Of a stretch of DNA of 64,000 nucleotides, positions 44,570 to 52,595 are shown piece after piece. The notes beneath the pieces were generated by a model, which was not told the origin of the DNA, searched no databases, and saw only the letters and a program-made list of their open reading frames with translations. Made by a program: the position numbers and the translations under genes. Position 1 is the stretch's first letter, and every line of letters starts with the position of its first letter. The stretch is from Glycomyces amatae (GTDB taxonomy: Bacteria; Actinomycetota; Actinomycetes; Mycobacteriales; Micromonosporaceae). The DNA is taken from contig NZ_JAJLQZ010000002.1 of assembly GCF_020991375.1 (NCBI RefSeq), positions 310,001 through 374,000 on the forward strand, in the 5' to 3' direction.

Positions 44570-45421
44570 CTAGTGGCCGTCGTCCGACGGCTCGAAGTAC
44601 TCGCGGGTCTGGGCCTCGGCGGGCTCGCCCATCGGCAGGCTCACGGTCACCGCCTCGCCGTTGGAGAAGAGGAACACGACCTCGACCTCCGAGGCGGCGG
44701 TCAGCTCCTCCTTGAGGCCTTCGAGCATCAGGTACGAACCGGCCTCGGGCTCCAGGCGCACATGGGCGCCCGGGGCGATCTCCACGGTGAAGTCGCGCTC
44801 GCCGGACGGGGCGTCGCCGCCCTCGTCCCCTCCGGGGGTCGCGGTCTCCGCGGCGGTCGGCGACTCGCCGTCCCCGCCGGGCGTCGGGGACGCGTCGGCG
44901 CTCGGGGTCTCGGAGGCGTCCGCCCCGGGGGTCTCGGAGGCGTCGTCGGAGGTCTCGAAACCGTCCGCCTCGGACGGGGAGGGCTCCTCCTCGGTCGGCT
45001 CGGCGGGGTCGCCGTCGGGCGTCGCCGAGGAGCCGCCCGGCGGGATCTCGGTCGGGCCGGTCGCGCCCTCGGGGTTCACCAGCGTGACGGCGTCGGCGTC
45101 GGGACTGGTCACCCCCTCCAGGATCACGGTCTCCCCGCCCTCGTTGGCGATCCACACCCGCAGCGGGGCCGAGCCCCCCTCCGGGTAGCCCCCTGGCCCG
45201 CCGAAGTCCACGTGCAGGTCGCGCAAGGCCAGATCCCCCGCATTCACGTTGATGCCGTCGATGGCCGGGACCTTGTCACCGGTCTGGGCGTCCTGGCCCG
45301 CACCGCATCCGGTCAGCGCCAGGCCCGCCGCCGTCAGCGCGGCGGCCCAACGCCCCGCGGCCCGGACGGCGCCCCTGGCGGCGGTGCGGCCCGCCTCGGT
45401 GTTCGCGTCTCGTCTCTCCAC
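44570..45421 (-). CDS. Acidic lipoprotein, PCu(A)C/DUF461-like
   Basis: 283 residues from GTG at 45421 (AAGGTGG is five bases upstream; an in-frame GTG at 45430 is less likely). Lipobox LTGC gives Cys39. Two beta-rich blocks (LRVWIANEGGETVILEGV and EVEVVFLFSNGEAVTV, with PGAHVRLEPEAGSYLMLEGL) fit the PCu(A)C copper-chaperone fold but are separated by about 85 residues of Ser/Thr/Glu/Asp/Pro/Gly repeats, and the Met/His copper ligands are absent. Probably a cell-surface protein of a divergent branch. Confidence 0.7.
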   Translation of the reverse strand: MERRDANTEAGRTAARGAVRAAGRWAAALTAAGLALTGCGAGQDAQTGDKVPAIDGINVNAGDLALRDLHVDFGGPGGYPEGGSAPLRVWIANEGGETVILEGVTSPDADAVTLVNPEGATGPTEIPPGGSSATPDGDPAEPTEEEPSPSEADGFETSDDASETPGADASETPSADASPTPGGDGESPTAAETATPGGDEGGDAPSGERDFTVEIAPGAHVRLEPEAGSYLMLEGLKEELTAASEVEVVFLFSNGEAVTVSLPMGEPAEAQTREYFEPSDDGH

Positions 45422-45525
45422 AAAAGCCACCTTACGGGCGCCGGTGCGCCGGGCCCGCCGCGACATACCGGACGCGGCGGCGCGGCGCGGTGCCGGATCG
45501 GGGCCGGTCCGGGAGCGGCGGGGCG

Positions 45526-47109
45526 TCAGGTCCGGCGGCGGCCGACCGCGCGGTGGTCCAGGGCGGCGAGCACCCGGTCGATCAGGGCCGGGTCGCGGCC
45601 CGGCGAGGACCGCAGCCGCAGCACCCGGCCCGTGGCCGCCGAGAGCATCTCGCCCTCGACGCGCCGCACCGCGTCCAGGCGCTCGGCCAGCCGCTCGACC
45701 TCGGGGTCCCCGCGGTTCTCGACCAGGGCGGCGACCTGCTCGGACCGGCGGCCGAACCAGCGCTCCATCTTGGCGGCCGCCTCGTCGTCCACTTCGCCCG
45801 CCTCGCGCAGCTCGCGGAGGCGGCCGGTGGCCGCCGCGGCCGCCTCGGACATGATCGAGCGCAGCGCCTCGGTCTCCTTCGCCTCGTCCTCGCGCACGCC
45901 CAGGAACGCGATGAGCCCCGGCAGCGTGAGCCCCTGCGCGACCAGGGTGGCGAGCACGACCGCCACCGCGAGGAACTGGATCTGCTCGCGGCCGGGGAAC
46001 GGCGCGCCGTCGGCGGTGGTCTCCGGCAGCGCCAGCGCGGTCACCACGGTGACCACCCCGCGCATGCCCGCCCACGCGGTGACCGCGGCCAGCCGCGGGT
46101 GGTTCCCGATGTCCTTCCAGCCGATGCCCATGCGCCCCAGGAGGAGCGCGAGGCCGAGCCAGACCGCGCGGACGGCGATCACGGCCCCGGCCACGGCGAG
46201 GGCCTTCCACAGCAGGTCGCCGACGCCGGGGCCGGCGGCGTCGATGATGTCGACCAGCTCCATGCCGACCAGGCCGAACGTGAGCGCGTTCAGGGCCGTC
46301 TCGAGCACGTCCCACACCGAGCCCTGCACCAGGCGGCCCTCGAAGTCCTCGGGGTCGTCGGAGCGGGCGACGAGGTAGAACGCGGCGCAGATGACGGCCA
46401 GGACGCCGGAGGCCCGGAGGCCGTCGGCGAGGAGGTAGGCGATGTAGGGGCCGGTCAGGCTCAGCGCGGTGCGGACGCGGCTGTCGTCCACGAGGGAGCC
46501 GAGTTTGACGAGGAACCAGCCCGTGGCGAGGCCGACGGCGGCCGCCGCGACGGCCGAGTAGGCGAACAGGCCCGCCGACCACAGCACCGAGACCGAGCCG
46601 CTGACCACGCCGACCACGGCCACGTTGTAGAGGGTCAGGGCCGTGACGTCGTTGAACAGGCCCTCGCCTTCGAGGACGGTGACCAGGCGCCGGGGCAGGC
46701 CGAGCCGGTCGGCGACGGCGGCGACCGCGGCGGCGTCCGGCGGGGCGCAGATCGCGCCGAGGACCACGGCGGCCCCGACCGGCAGGACCGGGCTGATCGC
46801 GGCGGCGAGCGCGGCGACCGCTGCGGCGGTGACGAAGACGAGGACGACCGCGAGGAACAGGATCGGGCGCCAGTTGGCGGCGAAGTGCCGCCAGGAGGAC
46901 TTGCGGGCCGCGGCCCACAGCAGCGGCGGCAGCAGGATCGGCAGGAGGTGCTCGGGGTCGAGCTCGAGGGCGGGCACGCCGGGGACGAGGCCGAGGGCGA
47001 GGCCGTAGACGCAGATGAGGACCGGGGCGGGGATGCGCATCCACTCGGCGGCGGCCGTCAGCAGCAGGCCGCCGACGGTGAGGGCGAAGAGGGTCGCCAC
47101 CAGTTCCAT
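45526..47109 (-). CDS. CPA1-family Na+/H+ antiporter
   Basis: 527 residues, 12 membrane helices to about residue 415 and a cytoplasmic helical tail. Helix 5 reads GAICAPPDAAAVAAV and the next motif GEGLFNDVTALTLYNVAV, the ND pair of NhaP/NHE antiporters. Exchanges Na+ (or K+) for H+ across the membrane. ATG at 47109 with GGAGGGA upstream. 107 bases divergent from the MFS gene. Confidence 0.92.
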   Translation of the reverse strand: MELVATLFALTVGGLLLTAAAEWMRIPAPVLICVYGLALGLVPGVPALELDPEHLLPILLPPLLWAAARKSSWRHFAANWRPILFLAVVLVFVTAAAVAALAAAISPVLPVGAAVVLGAICAPPDAAAVAAVADRLGLPRRLVTVLEGEGLFNDVTALTLYNVAVVGVVSGSVSVLWSAGLFAYSAVAAAAVGLATGWFLVKLGSLVDDSRVRTALSLTGPYIAYLLADGLRASGVLAVICAAFYLVARSDDPEDFEGRLVQGSVWDVLETALNALTFGLVGMELVDIIDAAGPGVGDLLWKALAVAGAVIAVRAVWLGLALLLGRMGIGWKDIGNHPRLAAVTAWAGMRGVVTVVTALALPETTADGAPFPGREQIQFLAVAVVLATLVAQGLTLPGLIAFLGVREDEAKETEALRSIMSEAAAAATGRLRELREAGEVDDEAAAKMERWFGRRSEQVAALVENRGDPEVERLAERLDAVRRVEGEMLSAATGRVLRLRSSPGRDPALIDRVLAALDHRAVGRRRT

Positions 47110-47202
47110 GCGCGTCCCTCCTGGTCCCGGGCGTCCGGGTCATCCTATGCGCGGCGGGGGCGGGTTCGGACGCTCTCGGCCACCGAATGCCCCTTTTGCG
47201 AC

Positions 47203-47208
47203 TATCGT
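47203..47208 (+). promoter_or_regulatory. -10 box before the MFS gene
   Basis: TATCGT ends eight bases before the ATG at 47217, in keeping with a leaderless mRNA; no ribosome site precedes the ATG. Confidence 0.45.
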
Positions 47209-47216
47209 TTCGGCCT

Positions 47217-49283
47217 ATGAGCACTGTCGACACCGCCGAGATCGTGGACGCCGCCCACCCCGCGCCGCCGGTGCTGAGCAGGTCCCGCCGCAACCTCGTG
47301 TTCGTCACGATCCTGCTCGGGATGCTCATGGCCGCGCTGGACCAGACGATCGTCTCGACGGCGCTGCCGACGATCGTCGCCGACCTCGGCGGCGCGGGGC
47401 ACATGGCGTGGGTCGTGACGTCCTACCTGCTCGCGGAGGCGATCGCTTCGGCCGTGGTGGGCAAGTTCGGCGACATGTTCGGGCGCAAGGCGGTCTTCCA
47501 GATCAGCGCGGTCGTGTTCGTCGGCGGCTCGGCGCTGGCGGGGTTCAGCGACGACATGGTGTTCCTCATCGCCGCGCGGGCCGTGCAGGGCCTGGGCGCG
47601 GGCGGGCTCATGGTCACGGCGATGGCGCTCATCGCCGACGTGATCCCGCTGCGCGAGCGCGGCAAGTACCAGGGCGCGATGGGCGCGGTCTTCGGCGTGA
47701 CGACCGTGCTCGGGCCGACCCTGGGCGGGCTGTTCACCGACCATCTGTCGTGGCGGTGGTGCTTCTACGTGAACGTGCCGATCGCGGTGGTCATGATCGC
47801 GATGGCGGCGGCGTTCGTGCCGCGGGTGCGGTCGGCGGTCCGGCCGGTCATCGACTACATGGGGCTGGTGCTCGTCGCGATCGGCACCTCGCTGCTGATC
47901 CTGGCGCTGGAGTGGGGCGGGGACGAGTACGCGTGGGACTCGCCGACGATCCTGGGGATGTTCGCGGGCGCGGTGGTCGCGCTGGCGCTGTTCGTGGTCG
48001 TGGAGCGGCGGGCGGCCGAGCCGATCCTGCCGATGGGACTGTTCGCCAACCCCGTGTTCACGGTGTGCTCGGTGCTGAGCTTCATCGTGGGGTTCGCGAT
48101 GCTCGGGGCGATGACGTTCCTGCCGACGTACCTCCAGTACGTGGACGGGGTCTCGGCGACCGTCTCGGGGTACCGGACGCTGCCGATGGTGGCTGGCATG
48201 CTGTTCACCTCGATCCTGTCGGGCGCGGTGGTGAGCCGGACCGGGCGGTACAAGCTGTTCCCGATCGCGGGGACCGCGGTGATGGCCGCGGGGCTGTACC
48301 TGATGTCGACGATGGGGCCGGGGACGAGCGTCTGGCTCGAGTCGCTGTACATGCTGGTCCTGGGCCTCGGGCTGGGCCTGGCGATGCAGGTGCTGACGAT
48401 CGCGGTGCAGAACACGGTGCCGTACGCGCAGCTGGGGGCGGCGACCTCGGGCGTGACGTTCTTCCGGACGGTGGGGTCGACGTTCGGGACGGCGATCTTC
48501 GGGACGCTGTTCACCAACCACTCGACGCCGCTGCTGGCGTCCGCCTACGCCGAGAGCGGGATCGACCCGGCGGCGGCGGCCGGTCCCGGTGCGCTGCACG
48601 AGCTGCCGGAGGAGGTGATCGCGCCGGTCGTGCAGGCGTACGCGGACTCGATCAACTTCGTGTTCTTCTGGACGGTGCCGGTGGCGGCGCTGGGGTTCCT
48701 GGTGGCGTGGCTCCTCAAGGAGCGGCCGCTGCACGACGCGGCGCGGGGGCGGGCCTCGGACCTGGGCGAGGGGTTCGCGGCCCCGGACCCGGCGCCGTCG
48801 GAGGAGCGGTTGGCGCGCATGGTCTCCGACGTGATGCAGCGCGAGCGGCGGACGGTCTACACCGAGGTGTACCGGTCGGCCGCGAGCGCCTCGCCGCTGG
48901 ACCGGGCGGGGACGTGGGCGCTGCGGCAGGTCTACATGCGGCAGGTGGCGGGCGTGGAGGCGACGGTGTCGCGGATCGCGGCGGCGCACCGGCTGCCCGC
49001 GCAGGTGCTGCTGCCGGTGTTCACGCAGGCGGTGCGGGACGGGTACCTGGCGGTGGACGAGGGGCGGCTGCGGCTGACGGTGCGGGGGCTGCTGGAGTTC
49101 GAGCGGTTCATCGCGGCCTGGCAGCGGTGGCTGGACCGGCGCCTGGACGACTGGGACATGGACGACCCGCAGGACCGGGCGGTGTTCAACCGGGCGGTGA
49201 CGCGCCTGGCGCGGGACCTCGCCGCGCAGGAGTCGTTCTCGGACGGCGAGCCGAAGGCGCGGGTCGAGGTCGGCAGCGCCTAG
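47217..49283 (+). CDS. DHA2-family MFS drug exporter with cytosolic C-terminal domain
   Basis: 688 residues. Fourteen spans from about 20 to 505; motif D1 LDQTIVSTALPTI, motif A GKFGDMFGRKAV and motif C GVTTVLGPTLGG are all typical of EmrB/QacA exporters. After the last span a soluble region of about 170 residues follows, with a winged-helix-like stretch (LPVFTQAVRDGYLAVDEGRL). ATG at 47217. Drug unknown. Similar tails occur in some actinobacterial DHA2 proteins. Confidence 0.92.
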   Translation: MSTVDTAEIVDAAHPAPPVLSRSRRNLVFVTILLGMLMAALDQTIVSTALPTIVADLGGAGHMAWVVTSYLLAEAIASAVVGKFGDMFGRKAVFQISAVVFVGGSALAGFSDDMVFLIAARAVQGLGAGGLMVTAMALIADVIPLRERGKYQGAMGAVFGVTTVLGPTLGGLFTDHLSWRWCFYVNVPIAVVMIAMAAAFVPRVRSAVRPVIDYMGLVLVAIGTSLLILALEWGGDEYAWDSPTILGMFAGAVVALALFVVVERRAAEPILPMGLFANPVFTVCSVLSFIVGFAMLGAMTFLPTYLQYVDGVSATVSGYRTLPMVAGMLFTSILSGAVVSRTGRYKLFPIAGTAVMAAGLYLMSTMGPGTSVWLESLYMLVLGLGLGLAMQVLTIAVQNTVPYAQLGAATSGVTFFRTVGSTFGTAIFGTLFTNHSTPLLASAYAESGIDPAAAAGPGALHELPEEVIAPVVQAYADSINFVFFWTVPVAALGFLVAWLLKERPLHDAARGRASDLGEGFAAPDPAPSEERLARMVSDVMQRERRTVYTEVYRSAASASPLDRAGTWALRQVYMRQVAGVEATVSRIAAAHRLPAQVLLPVFTQAVRDGYLAVDEGRLRLTVRGLLEFERFIAAWQRWLDRRLDDWDMDDPQDRAVFNRAVTRLARDLAAQESFSDGEPKARVEVGSA

Positions 49284-49396
49284 GTGTGATGTCCGGGAGC
49301 GTCTCGGCGGTTCTGTGCGAATCGGACACCAGAGGGACCCCCGGGGGACGACCATGGCGCGGGGGTGCGACGGGAATGCCTGCCCCGATGTCGGAC

Positions 49397-49429
49397 ACGC
49401 GCCGGACCCCGAAGCGGGGTCCGGCGCGT
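49397..49429. terminator. Bidirectional terminator hairpin
   Basis: The 15 bases 49397-49411 pair perfectly with 49415-49429 around a 3-base loop. Lies between the convergent MFS and GH13 genes. Confidence 0.75.
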
Positions 49430-49463
49430 TCGCCTTGCGGCGCAAGGTGTTCCGATGCCGAGG

Positions 49464-51128
49464 TCAGGCGGTGGTGCGGAGCCAGACGGTGGTCTCGGGC
49501 GGCAGCTCGCCGCCCTCGACGGGGCCGCTGGCGAGGAGCACCTCGCCCTCCGGCAGCGGGGCGGGCCCGGCGCCGAAGTTGGCCACGGCCTCCCAGCCGC
49601 CCGCGCGCTTGACGTGCAGCACTTCGGGTCCCGAGGGCGCCCAGTCGAGCGCCTCGGTCGTCTGGAGCTCCCGGCGCAGCGCGAGGGCGTCGCGGTACAG
49701 CGCGAGCGTCGAGGCCGGGTCGCCCTCCTGGGCCTCCACCGAGAGGCCCCCGAACCACTCGGGCTGCGGCAGGTGCGCGCCGTCGTCGCCGAACCCGAAG
49801 GAGTCGCCGCCGGTGGTCCACGGGATCGGCACGCGGCAGCCGTCGCGGCCGACGTCGACGCCGGGGCTGCGGAAGAACGTCGGGTCCTGGCGGTCCTGGG
49901 CCGGGATGTCCGCCACCTCGCCGAGCCCGAGCTCCTCCCCCTGGTAGAGGTAGGCGCTGCCGGGCAGGGCGAGCATGAGCAGCGTCGCGGCGCGGGCGCG
50001 GCGCAGCCCGGCGGCCGCGTCGAGCGCGGGCTCGGCGCCGCCGGAGAGCAGCCAGGCGCGGCCGCTGCGGCGCGGCTGGTCGCCGTTGGGCGGGAGGCCG
50101 TAGCGGGTCGCGTGCCGGATCACGTCGTGGTTGGAGAACACCCAGGTGGTCGAGGAGCCCGAGTCGGCGGCCTGCTCGAGGTTGTCGGTGATGATCCGCC
50201 GGAAGGCGCCCGCGTCGAAGTCGGCCTCGAGGAGGTCGAAGTTGAACGCCTGGCCCAGGCCCTCGGCGCTGGCGTAGCGGGCGCGGCGCCAAGGCGGGTT
50301 GACCCACGCCTCGGCGACGGCGATGCGCGGCGGGTCGTACTCGTCGAAGACCCGGCGCCAGTCGGCGTAGATGTCGTGGACCTCGTCGCGGTCCCACAGG
50401 AGGTGGGTGCCGGTGGCCTTGTCCATCGCGGCGAGCTCGGTCTCGGAGGGCAGGTCGTCGGGGAGGTGCTTGGCGAGGGCGTGGGCGACGTCGACGCGGA
50501 AGCCGTCCACGCCGCGGTCGGACCAGAAGCGCAGGGTGGTCAGGAAGTCCGCGCGGACCTCCTCGTTGCGCCAGTTGAAGTCGGGCTGCTCGATGGCGAA
50601 GAGGTGCAGGTACCACTGGCCGTCGCCGACCGGGGTCCAGGCCGGTCCGCCGAACATGGAGGTCCAGTCGGCGGGCGGCAGTTCGCCGCGTTCGCCGAGG
50701 CCGTCGCGGAAGACGTACCGGTCGCGCTCGGGCGAGCCCTTCGGGGCGGCCAGGGCCTGGCGGAACCACTCGTGGCGGTTGGAGGAGTGGTTGGGGACGA
50801 TGTCGACGATGAGCTTGATGCCCTTGTCGTGCAGGGCCTTGATCATGACGTCGAAGTCGTCGAGGGAGCCCAGGCGGGGGTCGACGTCGCGGTAGTCGTC
50901 GACGTCGTAGCCGCCGTCGGCGAGCGCGGACGGGTAGAAGGGGCTGAGCCAGACGGCGTCGACGCCGAGGTCGGCGAGGTAGCCGGCGCGGGAGGTGATG
51001 CCGGGCAGGTCGCCGATGCCGTCGCCGTTCGCGTCGGCGAAGCTGCGCGGGTAGATCTGGTAGACGACGGCCTGGCGCCACCAGTCGGCGTCGGCCGCGG
51101 CGCGGCCGCCGGTGATCGGCTCGGTCAT
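49464..51128 (-). CDS. GH13 alpha-glucosidase (oligo-1,6-glucosidase type)
   Basis: 554 residues, cytosolic (no signal). The TIM-barrel motifs are complete: DIVPNHSS, GFRVDVAH (nucleophile Asp213), VAEAW (acid/base Glu273) and FSNHD (Asp335). The N-terminal WWRQAVVYQIYPRSFADANG is typical of alpha-glucosidase/isomaltase members. Releases glucose from short alpha-glucosides. Divergent from a ROK gene across an AT-rich region; presumably controlled by it. Confidence 0.93.
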   Translation of the reverse strand: MTEPITGGRAAADADWWRQAVVYQIYPRSFADANGDGIGDLPGITSRAGYLADLGVDAVWLSPFYPSALADGGYDVDDYRDVDPRLGSLDDFDVMIKALHDKGIKLIVDIVPNHSSNRHEWFRQALAAPKGSPERDRYVFRDGLGERGELPPADWTSMFGGPAWTPVGDGQWYLHLFAIEQPDFNWRNEEVRADFLTTLRFWSDRGVDGFRVDVAHALAKHLPDDLPSETELAAMDKATGTHLLWDRDEVHDIYADWRRVFDEYDPPRIAVAEAWVNPPWRRARYASAEGLGQAFNFDLLEADFDAGAFRRIITDNLEQAADSGSSTTWVFSNHDVIRHATRYGLPPNGDQPRRSGRAWLLSGGAEPALDAAAGLRRARAATLLMLALPGSAYLYQGEELGLGEVADIPAQDRQDPTFFRSPGVDVGRDGCRVPIPWTTGGDSFGFGDDGAHLPQPEWFGGLSVEAQEGDPASTLALYRDALALRRELQTTEALDWAPSGPEVLHVKRAGGWEAVANFGAGPAPLPEGEVLLASGPVEGGELPPETTVWLRTTA

Positions 51129-51195
51129 GTGCGGGTGCCTTTCTGCGGTGGTCGAATCGCCGGTGGTGCCGTACCGGTGCCGGTGCGGCGACATC

Positions 51196-51231
51196 ATTGA
51201 TCCGGTGATTAAATCTAATGTAAAAATCAAT
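51196..51231. promoter_or_regulatory. AT-rich divergent regulatory region
   Basis: ATTGAT (51196-51201) and ATCAAT (51226-51231) enclose 24 bases that are nearly all A/T, in a genome where that is rare. It lies between GH13 (start 51128) and the ROK gene, so it probably holds both promoters and a shared operator. Exact -35/-10 pairs are ambiguous. Confidence 0.5.
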
Positions 51232-51276
51232 TTGCCACCGTCATACTGGTACACCGAAGGCGAGGTGTCAAGCATC

Positions 51277-52497
51277 GTGACCGCGATCGACGAGAGGGCC
51301 GCGTTCTCCCAGCGACGGGCGAACGCGGCCGCCGTGCTGGACCGCGGGTGGGACGCGCCGGTCTTCACCGCGAGTGACGTGATCGCGGCTACCGGGCTGG
51401 CCCGTTCGACGGTGATCGCCCTGTGCGACGAGTTCGTGGAGCGCGGCTGGTTCGCGGAGCTCCCGAACGCCCGGGTTGCGGGCGGGGAGTACCGCAAGGG
51501 GCGCCCGGCTCGCCGGTACGAGCTGCGCGCCGACGCCGGAGCGGTCGTGGGCGTCGACGCCGGGCAGCACTGCGTCACGGCCGCGGTGGCGGACTTGCGC
51601 GGGAGGGAGCTCGCCCGCGCCCGCACCGGGCTCGACTCCGACGACCCGGTGCGGCGCACGGAGGCCACCGACACGGCCGTCGCGGACGCGCTCGAGCGGG
51701 CCGGCGTCGACGCTGCGTCGGTCCTGTGCATCGCGGTGGGGGTCCCCGCCCCGACCGACGCCGACGGCAACTCCCCCGAGAGCGAGTTCTGGTCCCGCAT
51801 GAACCCCGGTTACGCGGCGCGCTTCCGCGACCGGGGGTGGCTCACCGAGGTCGAGAACGACGCGAACCTGGCCGCGATCGCCGAAGGGGCGGCAGGGGCG
51901 GGCAGGGGCGCCTCGTCGTACGTCACACTCGTGTCCGGGGAGCGGTTCGGCGCGGGGTACGTGGTGGACGGGCACCTGGTGCGCGGGCGCCGCGGCGGCG
52001 CCGGGGAACTGGGGCTGCTCGCACTGGTCGACGGCGTCGGCTCGGCGCACGGCGTCGGGGCGCTGCTGCGCGAATGGGCGCTGGAGGCCCGGGCGGCGGG
52101 CGCGCTCCCGGACACGAGCCCGCTCATGTGGACGGCGCCTGAGCAGACCGGCGCCGAGACGGTGCTGAAGGCCGCCGAGGCCGAGGACCCGGCGGCGCTG
52201 AAGCTCGTGGAGCGGATGGCCGAGCGACTGGCCCGGATCTGCGCGGTCCTGGGAGGACTGCTCGACGTGGAGCGGATCGTTTTCTCGGGCGCGGTCGCCG
52301 CCTCGCTTGCGCCGGTCCTGCGGCACGCAGCCGCGCGCCTCGAGGACCTGACACCAGCGCCGGCGCCGGAGCTCGTGGCCTCGACGCTGGGCGGGGGCGT
52401 GGTCAGCGTCGGGGCGCTCACGCGGGCGCTGGAACTGGTGCGGGCGAACGCGATGACGCTCGACCCGGTGCCGCGCGGAGCCGGTCCGACCGGCTGA
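51277..52497 (+). CDS. ROK-family protein with N-terminal winged HTH, lacking the zinc motif
   Basis: 406 residues. HTH at about 25-60 (FTASDVIAATGLARSTVIAL), then a ROK domain (VGVDAGQHCVTAAVADL, VENDANLAAIAEG, SGERFGAGYVVDG). The CxCGxxGCxE zinc-binding motif that stabilises most ROK proteins is missing after GELGLLALVDG. Start GTG at 51277 has GAGG upstream; GTG at 51265 is an alternative. Likely regulator of the divergent alpha-glucosidase. Confidence 0.85.
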   Translation: MTAIDERAAFSQRRANAAAVLDRGWDAPVFTASDVIAATGLARSTVIALCDEFVERGWFAELPNARVAGGEYRKGRPARRYELRADAGAVVGVDAGQHCVTAAVADLRGRELARARTGLDSDDPVRRTEATDTAVADALERAGVDAASVLCIAVGVPAPTDADGNSPESEFWSRMNPGYAARFRDRGWLTEVENDANLAAIAEGAAGAGRGASSYVTLVSGERFGAGYVVDGHLVRGRRGGAGELGLLALVDGVGSAHGVGALLREWALEARAAGALPDTSPLMWTAPEQTGAETVLKAAEAEDPAALKLVERMAERLARICAVLGGLLDVERIVFSGAVAASLAPVLRHAAARLEDLTPAPAPELVASTLGGGVVSVGALTRALELVRANAMTLDPVPRGAGPTG

Positions 52498-52595
52498 AGC
52501 AGCGGTGTCCCGGGCGCGGGGTCGCGGGCGGGCGCGGACCGGGGGCTTCGGACGGTTGCGGGCGGCGGACGACCGGCGGCATCAGCGAACGGTCG

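Noticed and set aside
44570-47404. A 944-codon minus-strand open frame spanning the lipoprotein and antiporter genes
   Set aside because: Only its last part is the lipoprotein; the rest is a shadow of the CPA1 antiporter, which has a clear sequence in another frame of the same strand.
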